Under the pieces are notes generated by a model that did no database searches, was not told where the DNA came from, and saw only the letters and a list, made by a program, of their open reading frames with translations. Positions 24,770-33,910 of a stretch of DNA of 35,264 nucleotides are shown piece after piece (positions within the stretch are counted from its first letter, which is position 1; every line of letters begins with the position of its first letter). The DNA is from Clostridiales bacterium (GTDB lineage Bacteria; Bacillota; Clostridia; Saccharofermentanales; Saccharofermentanaceae), in the NCBI GenBank assembly GCA_017551625.1, contig JAFZLF010000025.1, positions 1-35,264 on the forward strand, in the 5' to 3' direction. A program made the position numbers and the translations under genes.

Positions 24770-25537
24770 TTACGCCGGCCAGGCATACTCCTCCGCCGGG
24801 TAGATCCCGACAAAATCATCACCGGTGCTTTTATCGATGTACGCGAGATAATACGGTCCCGGATCCATCACCTGGTTATAGATCTCGAAGGAGACCTCGA
24901 TCGTTTGCGGCGCGCCGTCGTTCTCGCAGCGCAGATAGTAGTAATTCCTGCCCCGCTTCTTTCCCTCCGAATCCGTATACTCCTTCGAACCGCTTTCCTT
25001 CTTGACGATTTCGATGGCCCGCACCGTGATGTCCGGACGATTCCCATTCACCTTCTCCTTGATCGCCCCGATGGCCGTGCTCGACAAGAAAAACGCAAGG
25101 ACAAGAAATGCTCCGATGCAGAAGATCGTTCTCATGAGCGTGAGCACGTCATAGTCCTGTCCGAGTTTCCCGCCCCGGATCATCTTCACCAGCACGAAGA
25201 TCATGGTGCCGCACAAAGCACAGGCCAGCAAGGTAAAAGCGACGAGGCTCAGCAGCGCGAACCGGTTCTCCCCTTTAACATAGATCTTATATTCTTCCGC
25301 GAGAAAGTCACTGGTCAGGGGTGTTTTCTCGTCGTCCCGGAGACCTTCGCGCGCCTCTTCGACCGCTGCCAGATGGCGTTTCTGCTTCGTACCCGAAGTC
25401 GTCTCCACGGAAACGAGATACAGCATGTACCCGCCAAAGATCAGGATCACCGCGATGATGACCGCAAAGATCGTGAGCGCACGCTGATTATTCCGGACGA
25501 AAACTCCGATTTTACCCTTAACAACGTCCCAGTTCAT
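24770..25537 (-). CDS. Membrane protein, unknown function
   Basis: A 255-residue protein with three predicted membrane segments: about 22-42 (LTIFAVIIAVILIFGGYMLY), about 92-117 (FALLSLVAFTLLACALCG and following) and about 135-155 (IFCIGAFLVLAFFLSS). A C-terminal soluble part follows (about 165-255) with a beta-rich region. I do not recognise a family. The C-terminal part, with ENDGAPQTIEVSFEIYNQ and YYLAYIDKSTGD, resembles a small domain that may bind a ligand outside the membrane. It is convergent with bioY and lies 34 bases after the lipoprotein gene on the same strand, so the two are probably co-expressed. Confidence 0.7.
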   Translation of the reverse strand: MNWDVVKGKIGVFVRNNQRALTIFAVIIAVILIFGGYMLYLVSVETTSGTKQKRHLAAVEEAREGLRDDEKTPLTSDFLAEEYKIYVKGENRFALLSLVAFTLLACALCGTMIFVLVKMIRGGKLGQDYDVLTLMRTIFCIGAFLVLAFFLSSTAIGAIKEKVNGNRPDITVRAIEIVKKESGSKEYTDSEGKKRGRNYYYLRCENDGAPQTIEVSFEIYNQVMDPGPYYLAYIDKSTGDDFVGIYPAEEYAWPA

Positions 25538-25571
25538 CTATTCCTTCCTCTCACTCGTATGCGAGAAGCAC

Positions 25572-26378
25572 CTACCCCTGGTACGGAGAGATGACGCCGA
25601 TCTGCTCACAGATCGTCTTCACCACTTCATTCTCGTCGCCGCTCCTATCGAGCAAACGGAGGTGGAAAACCTCATTCCCGCTTCTGTACACGCACATCGA
25701 AAAAGCCATTGTCGAGTTCTCCCGGTAGTAGATCGTATAGTCATAGCCGTCGGCGCCGACCGAGGCCCGGCCATCGTCCGCCGCCTGGGACAGAAATTCT
25801 TCCTTCATGGCCGTATAGAGCGCCACAGCCTGTTTCTCATCCGCAAAAGCAAACGCATAGGCCATCACAGACTCCGGTTTCCCATCCTGATCCGTAGTCT
25901 CCGAGTACAGCGCCGTCGCTGACTTTACTTCGAGTGCGGGCCACTTCTTCTGCCAATTGAGCATCTGATCGTAGATTTCCTGGGCCGCCTCCCCATCGAT
26001 CGAGGTAAATCCCTGGTTTTCCGACATATTCGCAAAAGAGTCCAAAAGTGTGGAAGAGTCCTCTTCTCCGATCCCGGCCGCAACACAGGCCGCAGCCAGA
26101 TCAAATCTCACCGTGCTTACCTTCGTCCCGGAAGGATCACTCTCCTCCGAAACGCCAAATGAAGATCCATCCGGTTCCGAACCCTCACTGCCGTCAGGAT
26201 CGCCGCTTTTTCCCTCATCGTCCCCGTCCGGACCGCTGTCACGCGTTTGACCGGACTTGACCACTTTCCTGCTCTTCGACTCCTTTGTTTCCGAGCATCC
26301 GGAGAAAAACGGAAGGCTGAGCATCAGCATCACGGCCAGCATCACGCACATTACTCTTGAAATCTTATCTTTGCCCAC
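25572..26378 (-). CDS. Secreted lipoprotein, unknown function
   Basis: A 268-residue protein when started at the GTG (26376-26378), which has a strong GGAGGAACAG site; an in-frame start farther upstream would put 44 unlikely residues before the signal peptide. The signal peptide ends with FFSGC (lipidated Cys28). An acidic Gly/Ser/Asp-rich linker (about 50-90) leads to a compact C-terminal domain (about 95-268). I do not recognise the family. It is divergent from the PQQ-propeller gene and probably co-transcribed with the membrane protein gene that follows. Confidence 0.75.
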   Translation of the reverse strand: MGKDKISRVMCVMLAVMLMLSLPFFSGCSETKESKSRKVVKSGQTRDSGPDGDDEGKSGDPDGSEGSEPDGSSFGVSEESDPSGTKVSTVRFDLAAACVAAGIGEEDSSTLLDSFANMSENQGFTSIDGEAAQEIYDQMLNWQKKWPALEVKSATALYSETTDQDGKPESVMAYAFAFADEKQAVALYTAMKEEFLSQAADDGRASVGADGYDYTIYYRENSTMAFSMCVYRSGNEVFHLRLLDRSGDENEVVKTICEQIGVISPYQG

Positions 26379-26498
26379 CTGTTCCTCCGTTTTCCTGCCC
26401 GTCCGAAGCGCTTTTCCATGGCGGATTCTCCGCTCATTATATCCAAAATGAAGAATATGGTAAAATATCTCATATAAATAACGAATGCGAGTAGTAAG

Positions 26499-28439
26499 AT
26501 GAAAAATCAAAACACGATACGATATCCGAACCAGTCCTTCCGCCCACGCCGGGTGAGATATAACAACCGGGGCATCTATATCCTCTTTACGGTCACGGCC
26601 GCACTGGTCGTTCTCACGATTATCCTCGGCATCGCCACTTTCATCAAGTCCAGAAAATCCCTCTCGAAAGACGACGGCACCACCACGACGCCGGCGTCAC
26701 TTCCGACCGAGACTGACGAGAACGGAAATATCATCATCGTGACAACAGACGGAACGGATGGAGAACCGACCGAGACCACCGTGGATCCGGCCACGATCCC
26801 GGCTACGTACCAGAATCCTCTCCTCTTCCCCGCGACCGTAAGAATGGACGTTTCAATCGGCACACCGAAGTCTGAGTATTCACCCTCCGGACGCGGCACA
26901 CAGCAGGACATCTACCACGGACAGGAGAAACTCAGTTCCTACCAGCGCGAATCCGAGATCCATATGGGCGATCCGCTCAATTACCAGAGTCTTCCCGGCA
27001 TCCTGACGTTCCGCGGGAACAACTTCCGTAACTGCGCCTCCTGGGGCTATGCCGACATCGACCCGACCAAGCCCGAAGGCGAGCACTTTGAGAGGGTCTG
27101 GGAGTTCACCGAGCTCAAGTTCAAGAGCACCCCGCTGTCCTCGACATGGAGCTGGGTAGGCGTCGGCTGGACCGGACAGGCCCTGGCCGTAAGATGGGGC
27201 TACGACATGCAGCAGCAGATGAATATGTATCCCGACAAGAAATCGAAGCAGGACCTGACCGAGGTCATCATCGCATCACAGGACGGACACGTCTACTTCC
27301 TCGATATCGAAGACGGACAGAAGACCCGCGACCCGCTGAACGTCGGCGCCACCATCAAGGGCACTCCGGCCGTCGATCCGCGCGGCTATCCGATCCTCTA
27401 CGTCGGCCAGGGCGACGACAACGGCACCCGTGGCGAGATCGGCTGGCGTATCTACAGTCTCCTGAACTTCGAACTTCTCTATTTCCAGAACGGTCTGGAT
27501 TCCCGCGCGCATAGAACGACATGGGGCGCCTGCGACTCCTCCCCGATCATCGACGCGAACTCCGACACTCTCATCTATCCGAGTGAGAACGGCATGATCT
27601 ACACCGTCAAGCTGAACACCCAGTTCAACCCGGACGCGGGCACCGTCACGGTCAATCCGGACACCGTCGTCTACCGCTACATCTTTGACGGCGTTTCCGG
27701 AAGCCAGCTCGGCATCGAGAGCTCGATCGCGATCTACGACCACTACGGCTGGTGCACTGACAATGCCGGCAATCTTATCTGTATCGACCTCAACACCATG
27801 ACACTCGTGTGGTCCCGTCGTCTCGACGACGACTCGGACGTCACGCCGGTCATCGAAGAAGAGAACGGTCACGTATACCTGTACACAGGAACCGAGGTCG
27901 ACTGGCAGCGTGACGAGCTCGAATACCAGGGCGAGTCTTTCACCTATAAGATCGACGCCATGACAGGTGATGTGGTATGGCGCGTATCCGTGGGATGCTA
28001 CACGAAGAACGGCACCAGTTCCAGCGACGATATCAACGGCGGCATGCTCGGCAACCCGATCATCGGGAAGAAGTCCATCGACAATCTGGTGATCTTCGCG
28101 TACAGCATGACGAAGAACACCTTCTACGGCAACGCCCTCGTCGCCTATGACAAGGAGACCGGCAATGAAGTATGGCGATATGACTGGAACACCTATTCCT
28201 GGAGTTCTCCGGTCGACATCTACGACGAAGAAGGCAATCCTTACATCGTCGTTTTCGACAGCCAGGCACAGGGCCATCTCGTAGACGGCAGGACCGGTGT
28301 GCGCATCGGATTGATCCAGGGACTCAAGCAGGAGGAATACGACCAGCTGACCAACTTCGAGGCAGCGCCGATCGTCGTCGATAACATGATCGTCATCGGC
28401 CAGCGCTCCACCGCGATCTACGGCATCAAGGTATCGTAA
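26499..28439 (+). CDS. Membrane-anchored PQQ-type beta-propeller protein
   Basis: A 646-residue protein. One N-terminal membrane anchor (about 26-48) is followed by a Thr-rich linker, a segment with LPGILTFRGNNFRNC, and a beta-propeller made of PQQ-like blades (for example VIIASQDGHVYFLDIEDGQ, TLIYPSENGMIYTVKLN, NLICIDLNTMTLVWSRRLD and ALVAYDKETGNEVWRYDW). Such proteins face outward and usually hold other proteins or sugars; no PQQ-binding enzyme residues are expected. The LTFRGN module is common in clostridial members. Its start region has a weak binding site, and a TAAAAT box lies about 40 bases upstream. It is divergent from the lipoprotein gene. Confidence 0.85.
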   Translation: MKNQNTIRYPNQSFRPRRVRYNNRGIYILFTVTAALVVLTIILGIATFIKSRKSLSKDDGTTTTPASLPTETDENGNIIIVTTDGTDGEPTETTVDPATIPATYQNPLLFPATVRMDVSIGTPKSEYSPSGRGTQQDIYHGQEKLSSYQRESEIHMGDPLNYQSLPGILTFRGNNFRNCASWGYADIDPTKPEGEHFERVWEFTELKFKSTPLSSTWSWVGVGWTGQALAVRWGYDMQQQMNMYPDKKSKQDLTEVIIASQDGHVYFLDIEDGQKTRDPLNVGATIKGTPAVDPRGYPILYVGQGDDNGTRGEIGWRIYSLLNFELLYFQNGLDSRAHRTTWGACDSSPIIDANSDTLIYPSENGMIYTVKLNTQFNPDAGTVTVNPDTVVYRYIFDGVSGSQLGIESSIAIYDHYGWCTDNAGNLICIDLNTMTLVWSRRLDDDSDVTPVIEEENGHVYLYTGTEVDWQRDELEYQGESFTYKIDAMTGDVVWRVSVGCYTKNGTSSSDDINGGMLGNPIIGKKSIDNLVIFAYSMTKNTFYGNALVAYDKETGNEVWRYDWNTYSWSSPVDIYDEEGNPYIVVFDSQAQGHLVDGRTGVRIGLIQGLKQEEYDQLTNFEAAPIVVDNMIVIGQRSTAIYGIKVS

Positions 28440-28494
28440 TCAATCAATCTCTACGGTATGGTAAGAAGCAGTCTTCCCGGTTACCGAACTGTGA

Positions 28495-28956
28495 TCAATA
28501 ACCCAGATACTTCATGGCGTCCGTCACCTGTACTTCACTCGTGCCGGCGGCCATGATGAGTACGTCCTCCACGAAAACCACTATAACGGTATAGTCCGTT
28601 CCCTTCTTCGCGGTGAACTTATGGCTGCCTATGGTCACCTCGGTATACTCGCCGGAATGCTTCGCTTTCTCGAAACTGTGCTTCGTCGTATTGAAGCTCA
28701 TCCGGGCATCTTCTTCGTTTTCAAAAACACTATACGTCACCGTGACGCTCTTTTTGTTTTCCTCAGGATAGGCTATGTAGGAGGAGAGGATCCCTTCCGT
28801 CTTCGTCTCTGCCTCGATCACGACAAAGGAATGCTCCTGGAGTCTCAGTTTAAACTCCTCACCGGAGATTTTCTTGACACTATCGGAGCATGCCGTCGCA
28901 GAAAACACGACCGAGATCACCAGCACGACCGCCAGAAGTCTCTTAAACCACCTCAT
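28495..28956 (-). CDS. Small secreted lipoprotein, unknown function
   Basis: A 153-residue protein with a lipoprotein signal peptide (MRWFKRLLAVV, lipobox SATAC, Cys23). The mature part alternates beta strands and charged helices and has no motif I recognise; the later SYIAYPEENKKSVTVTYSVF and YTVIVVFVEDVLIMAAG look like a small ferredoxin-like fold. It is convergent with the PQQ-propeller gene, and the 55 bases between them hold only short dyads. The next gene upstream (AraC) ends about 50 bases away on the same strand, so it may be transcribed from the AraC unit or on its own. Confidence 0.75.
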   Translation of the reverse strand: MRWFKRLLAVVLVISVVFSATACSDSVKKISGEEFKLRLQEHSFVVIEAETKTEGILSSYIAYPEENKKSVTVTYSVFENEEDARMSFNTTKHSFEKAKHSGEYTEVTIGSHKFTAKKGTDYTVIVVFVEDVLIMAAGTSEVQVTDAMKYLGY

Positions 28957-29008
28957 CGAAATCCTCCCAAAACCAGACCATGATAAAAATAACCGTGAAG
29001 ATATTATA

Positions 29009-29782
29009 CTACTTTTCCATTACCACTTGAGTGTGAACAGAGATGTTCGCGTTGTAGAAGCGCATCCGGTACTGGTGCGGGGTTAGTCCGCAGGCGCCGC
29101 GGAAGGACTTGATAAAATGACTCTGGGAACAGTATCCCAGAGAATAGGCGATCTTGGCATAGGAATACTCCGTGCGCGTCAGAAGCGCCCGTGCGGTATC
29201 GGTCCGTCTTCTTCCGAGATACGATCCGAACGGCTCACCCACCTCTTTTCTGAAAAGCACGGCCAGGTATGCCGGATGAAGATCCGTCTCCCCAGCCAGA
29301 TCCCTGAGCGTGATCTTCGTCGTGAAGTGGGAATCGATATAGTCGAGACAGACCATGATCGGCTTCGAGTAGTGTCTCGCGTTCTGGGAGTCCCTTACCA
29401 GTTCCACCGCATGCTTCCAGAATTCACGGTTGAGCGCGCGGATATCTGCGATGGAATCGGTCACATCGGCCTTCTGGATATAGAGGTCCGAGGCAGCGTA
29501 TACCCGTTCCTGCGGCACACCGGCCTCGATGCAGTATCTGGTGGCCAGGCCGGTATTCACGATAAAAAGATAGCGGGCATTGCGGATCGGATCCAGAGAG
29601 AGCGTCCCCTGCATGTCCGGATCACACATACGGTCTGATTCCTCCACCGCGCGTATGTCGCCCTGCATCAGAAGATGAAACCGCAGGCTCTCCTCTTTGT
29701 ACGTAGTATGCGCAAAGGCATTTCCGCTGTTCTCGGCCAGGAGCCGCATGATCTCCGATTTCGGAATAAGTGATTCACTCAT
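29009..29782 (-). CDS. AraC-family transcriptional regulator
   Basis: A 257-residue regulator. The C-terminal 100 residues form the paired helix-turn-helix of AraC/XylS proteins: TLRDLAGETDLHPAYLAVLF (first helix pair) and AKIAYSLGYCSQSHFIKSFR (second), ending GLTPHQYRMRF. The N-terminal part (about 1-145) is a sensor domain of unknown type, without the cupin signature I would expect in sugar regulators. The ATG has GGAGAGAGG upstream. It is divergent from the MutS-like gene, and a 21-bp tandem repeat lies in the shared upstream region, the usual arrangement for AraC-type half-sites. Confidence 0.93.
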   Translation of the reverse strand: MSESLIPKSEIMRLLAENSGNAFAHTTYKEESLRFHLLMQGDIRAVEESDRMCDPDMQGTLSLDPIRNARYLFIVNTGLATRYCIEAGVPQERVYAASDLYIQKADVTDSIADIRALNREFWKHAVELVRDSQNARHYSKPIMVCLDYIDSHFTTKITLRDLAGETDLHPAYLAVLFRKEVGEPFGSYLGRRRTDTARALLTRTEYSYAKIAYSLGYCSQSHFIKSFRGACGLTPHQYRMRFYNANISVHTQVVMEK

Positions 29783-29861
29783 GTCCTCTCTCCTTCAGAT
29801 AAAGAAAGTGATATTTTTCTTATGTTTATTGTATATGATTGACCCAAAGAATTCTATATTG

Positions 29862-29903
29862 TTAGAGAGTCCGCAAAGTCGATTAGAGAGTCCGCGCAGT
29901 CGA
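29862..29903. promoter_or_regulatory. 21-bp tandem direct repeat, candidate AraC-family site
   Basis: Two adjacent 21-base copies starting TTAGAGAGTCCGC match at 19 of 21 positions. The period is two helical turns, as in known AraC half-site pairs. It lies 75 bases before the MutS-like gene and 80 bases before the AraC gene. Confidence 0.6.
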
Positions 29904-29977
29904 AAGGGCGTGCCGTCCTTGACCACACGGTCGCCAAGCCGCAGCGGACTTCAGCCGCATGACAGGAGATCCGGAAG

Positions 29978-31564
29978 ATGAATATTCTTTTTGCCAAAGC
30001 ATCCGAGAAGAAGTACAGGCAGATGCCTGACGAGACCGCCAAGGACCTCGCGATCGACGAGATCATCTCGAGGATCTCGGTAGGTGTCTATGATAAGGCG
30101 ATCCTGCGATCGATCCTGGTCCAGCTTCCGAAAGACCCGGATGATATCCGTTTCCGTCAGGAGATTTTCTCCGATTTTGACAGAAACACGGGACTTCGCG
30201 AATCACTCGAAGAAGCACTTCCCATGATCCGCACCATGCGGGATTTTGCCGGGGCCAGGCGAGCCGTCCGCGACAAGGACAACTCCCTATACACCCTTCT
30301 TTCCGACCTTCGTTCTCTGGCCACATATGTCGATACCACGCGTTACTTGAGTGAGCAACTCGCGCGCTTTGACCTTTCCTCCCGCGCCCTGACGAAACTC
30401 CGCGACGAACTTTCTGCCATCACGGAAACAGAAGAATTCACCGACGCCGAGAAGGACATCAAGGTCATGCTCGAAGATCTTTCCACGGTGCGCAGCGCCA
30501 TGATCGGCATCAACTTCAACCCCGACCTGTCGATCTCCGAAGTAGCGGCGATCGAATTTCTCCCCTACCCGCTAAGATCGAAATACAAGTTCGTCCAGAT
30601 GGCCGCCATCTTCGGACCGATCATCCAGGCCGGTCAGGGTGCCCAGGCCCTGACGAGGACGCTCGGGAATGCACCGAAGTCCGATGACCCGCTTCTGGCC
30701 GCCATCGCGCCGAAGCTCGAGAAGCACCTGAAGAAGCACTTCTCCGACATCAAGCAGGTCCTCTCGAAATACACCAGACTCGATGGGCACTTCATCACGG
30801 AGATGTACGAAGGGCTGACCTTCTACATCGCGCTTTCCCGATTCGCCGCCTCACTTAAGGGCGCGGGCTATGAACTGTGTATGCCCGAGATATCGGACGC
30901 ATCCGAGAAGTACTTCGAAGTGAAAGACTTCTACAACGTCCGTCTGGCAGTCCTCGGTAAGAAAGACATCGTGAAGAATGATTTCCGTTTCTCAGAGGAT
31001 GAACGCCTGTTCATCCTAACAGGCCCGAACAGAGGCGGGAAAACGATCCTCGAACAGGGACTCGGCCTCATCTCCGTCTTTGCTTCTCTGGGCTTTTTCG
31101 TCACCGCTTCCTCCTGCCGGGGCATACCGTTTCAGAACATCCTCACCCACTTCCCGATCGACGAGAACCTGACGATCAACTACGGCCGTCTCGGTGAAGA
31201 AGCCGTCCGCGTCCGCAACATCGTAAAAGAAGCAGATGCAAGAACACTCATCCTCTTTAACGAGACCTATTCCACCACATCCGAGGCCGACGCGCTCTAT
31301 CTGTCGGAAGACCTTCTTCACATCCTGAAGGACAAAGGCTCGGCAGTGATTTTCAATACGCATATACACGAACTCGCGAGGCGCACCGGCAAGATGAATG
31401 CGTGGGAAGGATCCGGCTCCGTCGTGAGCCTGGTCATGGAGATCCGCGATAACGTCAACACCTTCAAAGTAAAAAGAAGCCCGCCGGACTCCTGCTCCTA
31501 CGCCCGAAACATCGCGCTCAAATACGGGATCACCTACGACCAGATGAAGGAAGAGAAGAACTGA
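29978..31564 (+). CDS. MutS-like ATPase (non-canonical MutS family)
   Basis: A 528-residue protein. The C-terminal 200 residues are a MutS ATPase: Walker A TGPNRGGKT, the signature loop after TINYGRLGEEAVRVR, Walker B ARTLILFNETYSTTS, and the H-loop FNTHIHELAR. The N-terminal 300 residues match the MutS core and lever helices but lack the mismatch-binding domain I, so it is not the MutS repair protein. It also has no Smr nuclease tail, unlike MutS2. Small MutS relatives of this kind are common in Firmicutes and mostly uncharacterised. It is divergent from an AraC regulator, which may control it. Confidence 0.88.
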   Translation: MNILFAKASEKKYRQMPDETAKDLAIDEIISRISVGVYDKAILRSILVQLPKDPDDIRFRQEIFSDFDRNTGLRESLEEALPMIRTMRDFAGARRAVRDKDNSLYTLLSDLRSLATYVDTTRYLSEQLARFDLSSRALTKLRDELSAITETEEFTDAEKDIKVMLEDLSTVRSAMIGINFNPDLSISEVAAIEFLPYPLRSKYKFVQMAAIFGPIIQAGQGAQALTRTLGNAPKSDDPLLAAIAPKLEKHLKKHFSDIKQVLSKYTRLDGHFITEMYEGLTFYIALSRFAASLKGAGYELCMPEISDASEKYFEVKDFYNVRLAVLGKKDIVKNDFRFSEDERLFILTGPNRGGKTILEQGLGLISVFASLGFFVTASSCRGIPFQNILTHFPIDENLTINYGRLGEEAVRVRNIVKEADARTLILFNETYSTTSEADALYLSEDLLHILKDKGSAVIFNTHIHELARRTGKMNAWEGSGSVVSLVMEIRDNVNTFKVKRSPPDSCSYARNIALKYGITYDQMKEEKN

Positions 31565-31728
31565 TCCGTCCTGACCGGCCCCCTATTTCCTGCGAGCTTA
31601 TTCCCATTTGCGTGTAGCATATTCTTAACATACCGAAAACACACTCTCACTTGAAAGAGAAACGCCCCTATAGTAATCTTTGTATTAGGTATTGGAAATA
31701 CGAGGAAGGAACGAAGGCGCGTTTTACT

Positions 31729-33597
31729 ATGGATACGAAAAAAGCAAAAGAAAGAGCAATGGACGAACTGAAAAAAAAGAAGATCACGAAGATCGCCATC
31801 GGCGCGGCAGCAGGGGTTCTGGCTGTCGGCGGGATCAGCACACTGATTTATTTCGGCACGCAGAAAAAGGATACCGCCACGCAGGCGACGACCACTACCT
31901 CCGCGACCTTGAACGAGAGTGAGATCGCAGCCTCTTCCGAACAGCTTCAGAAGATGCAGCAGGAGATCGACGATACGAATTTCTATCAGGGCATCACGAT
32001 CAACGGCACCGATGTCGGCGGCAAGACCAAGGAAGAAGTCAAGGCCATGTTCAGTTCCGACTCTACTTCAGCCCAGGTCATCGATGTACAGTTTAAGCTC
32101 GGCGAGGAGATGATCCCCCTCGTGACAGATGGTCTCCAGCTCCAGAGCAACATCGACGAAGTCATCGAGGAAGCCTATAACTACGGACGCACGAGCACAG
32201 CTTCCGGAGATGACGCAGTAAAAGAACGCTACGAAACAGTTGAAGCACTGAAGACCACACCGAAGGACTTCACGGTCACCTATACTCTCGGCAACACAGA
32301 CGTTGCGACACTCGTACACGAGACACTCGACCCGTGCAACACAGAGCTCGTCGAGGCGGCTGTCGAGGGTTTTGACGTCGAGAAGCTTGAGTTCATCATC
32401 ACAGAATCCTCAGACGGTGTCGTGATCGACATCGACAAAGCCATCAACGATCTGAAGACCTCCTTCGGCAAGGATGAATTCCAGGTCGTGATCCCGCTGT
32501 CCGCGGAGATCACGGAAGCGACGACCTCCTCGGAGGATCTGAAGAGCCAGCTCGGTCTGGTCTCCTCCACGACTTCCGAGACCACCGATAATGACAACCG
32601 CAACACCAACATCCGTCTCGTCTGTGAGGCACTCGACGGGCTGGTGCTCCAGCCGGGAGAGCAGTTCAACTTCAATGACTATATCGGTCAGAGAACCGCC
32701 GAAAAAGGCTATAAGATGGCACATGGCATCTATAACGGCAGTATGAGAGATGAGCTCGGCGGCGGTATCTGCCAGGCCAACACCATGCTCTACCAGAGCG
32801 TCACCAAGGCTGACCTGCAGGTCAATGAGCGAAAGAACCACTCGATCCCGAGTACCTATGTCGATAAGGGCACCGACGCGACCGTTACCTGGTACAGCCC
32901 GAACTTCCGTTTCACGAACACTTCAGAATATCCGATCGCGATCCACGCTTACTATGCGGATCTTCACGTCACCGTCGAGATCTATGGACGCCTCCTGCCG
33001 GACGGCCAGTACATCGAGCTCGTCGGCGAGCATGTCCGCACGATCTCCCCTTCCACCGTCTATGTTGCCGATCCGACACTTCCCGTCGGCGAGCAGAAGA
33101 CGACTACATCCGGCCGTACCGGCTACGACTACGCGTCCTACAAGGTCTGGTACGACAAAGACGGAAACGAGATCAAGAGAGAATCCTATTTCTCGAGTCA
33201 CTATCCATGCAGAGACGTAGAGGTCCATGTCGGCACTATGGGCGATGACGGCCAGATCCACACGATGGACCCGAACGGTCAGGTCGGCGATGTCGATCCG
33301 AACGCTACCGAGTCCACGGTTCCGGATGGCTCCGATGTAACGACACCGGATGGCAGCGAGACTTCAGCTCCAGATGACGGAACAACACCGGGTGGCGGTG
33401 ATGACACCACACCTCCGGCAGAGGATACGACACCGGCGCCTGCTGAAGACACCACTCCGGCGCCTGTCGAAGATACGACTCCGGCTCCTGCCGAGGACAC
33501 TACCCCTGCCCCGGCAGAGGAGACACCTGCTCCGGTCGAGACACCGGCAGAAACACCTGCACCCGAGACGCCGGCCGACCCGCCTGCCGAAGGCTAA
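31729..33597 (+). CDS. VanW-family surface protein
   Basis: A 622-residue protein when started at the ATG giving MDTKKAKERAM; a TTG 78 bases upstream gives an unlikely leader. A basic N-terminus and one membrane anchor (about 22-42) are followed by two YoaR-like putative peptidoglycan-binding segments and the VanW domain (about 300-420), whose marks are LQPGEQFNFNDYIG, GGGICQANTMLYQS and NHSIPSTYVDKGTDATV. The tail (about 530-622) is a Pro/Glu/Thr low-complexity run with 9-residue repeats (TTPAPAED). VanW proteins are linked to the cell wall and to glycopeptide resistance loci, but their function is not settled; this is an isolated copy. Confidence 0.9.
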   Translation: MDTKKAKERAMDELKKKKITKIAIGAAAGVLAVGGISTLIYFGTQKKDTATQATTTTSATLNESEIAASSEQLQKMQQEIDDTNFYQGITINGTDVGGKTKEEVKAMFSSDSTSAQVIDVQFKLGEEMIPLVTDGLQLQSNIDEVIEEAYNYGRTSTASGDDAVKERYETVEALKTTPKDFTVTYTLGNTDVATLVHETLDPCNTELVEAAVEGFDVEKLEFIITESSDGVVIDIDKAINDLKTSFGKDEFQVVIPLSAEITEATTSSEDLKSQLGLVSSTTSETTDNDNRNTNIRLVCEALDGLVLQPGEQFNFNDYIGQRTAEKGYKMAHGIYNGSMRDELGGGICQANTMLYQSVTKADLQVNERKNHSIPSTYVDKGTDATVTWYSPNFRFTNTSEYPIAIHAYYADLHVTVEIYGRLLPDGQYIELVGEHVRTISPSTVYVADPTLPVGEQKTTTSGRTGYDYASYKVWYDKDGNEIKRESYFSSHYPCRDVEVHVGTMGDDGQIHTMDPNGQVGDVDPNATESTVPDGSDVTTPDGSETSAPDDGTTPGGGDDTTPPAEDTTPAPAEDTTPAPVEDTTPAPAEDTTPAPAEETPAPVETPAETPAPETPADPPAEG

Positions 33598-33607
33598 GTC
33601 AAGAACC

Positions 33608-33648
33608 AGAAACACAGTCTTTAAACGAAAGACTCTGTCTTCTCTTAG
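33608..33648 (+). terminator. Weak terminator after the VanW gene
   Basis: AGTCTTT and AAAGACT pair over 5 bases soon after the stop, followed by a mixed T-rich run (CTGTCTTCTCTT). It overlaps the left end of the repeat element. Confidence 0.4.
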
Positions 33649-33844
33649 TGTTGATCTTAGCGCCAGTCTCCTTTTGGTCTCCTTTCATCTCGAAAAGAGA
33701 CTGTTTGGAGACCCAGTCTCCTTTTGGTCTCCTTTTATCTCGAAAAGAGACAGTTTGGAGACTGGGTCGTGCGATGATGAATCATCAAAATCAACACTTA
33801 AGTGTGACATAGCCATAAAATCAACCGTAAAAGGTGACATAGCC
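33631..33844. mobile_element. Palindromic repeat element, copy 2, with 50-bp tandem repeats
   Basis: This 214-bp non-coding element holds three more copies of the 25-base motif seen near 7819-7948: 33631-33655 (minus), 33790-33814 (plus) and 33820-33844 (plus, 30 bases after the previous one). Between them lie two tandem 50-bp units (33664-33713 and 33714-33763). Each unit folds into nested stems (GTCTCC with GGAGAC, GTCTC with GAGAC), and the outer arms of the second unit pair perfectly over 11 bases (33711-33721 with 33757-33767). A GATGAT/ATCATC dyad follows at 33773-33786. I see no transposase and no target duplication. Confidence 0.6.
33664..33763. repeat. Two tandem 50-bp units with nested stems
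   Basis: The units beginning CAGTCTCCTTTTGGTCTCC at 33664 and 33714 differ at only a few positions, mostly at the 3' end. Each contains CGAAAAGAGAC and TTTGGAGAC, forming a strong hairpin. They make up the core of repeat element copy 2. Confidence 0.85.
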
Positions 33845-33910
33845 AATTGAAATATTAGAAGTAAGCGATAAATAGATATCTGAAGTGATTCGGTTCAGGG
33901 AGATGTTTCA

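Noticed and set aside
27276..28277. A 333-codon open frame antisense to the PQQ-propeller gene
   Set aside because: Mirror of propeller codons; no start site or family signal.
28440..28494. Bidirectional terminator between the PQQ-propeller and lipoprotein genes
   Set aside because: Only short imperfect dyads (CGGTA/TACCG, GAAG/CTTC) with no T-run.
31565..31728. Promoter TTGAAA-17-TAATCT before the VanW gene
   Set aside because: The -10 match is too weak to call; a promoter must exist here, but its position is not clear.
33279..33597. Repeats inside the VanW gene as a non-coding repeat array
   Set aside because: The 27-base period keeps the reading frame and encodes a Pro/Glu/Thr tail, so it is part of the protein.
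33664..33845. CRISPR array
   Set aside because: Only two tandem 50-bp units and two 30-bp motif copies without variable spacers, and no cas gene.
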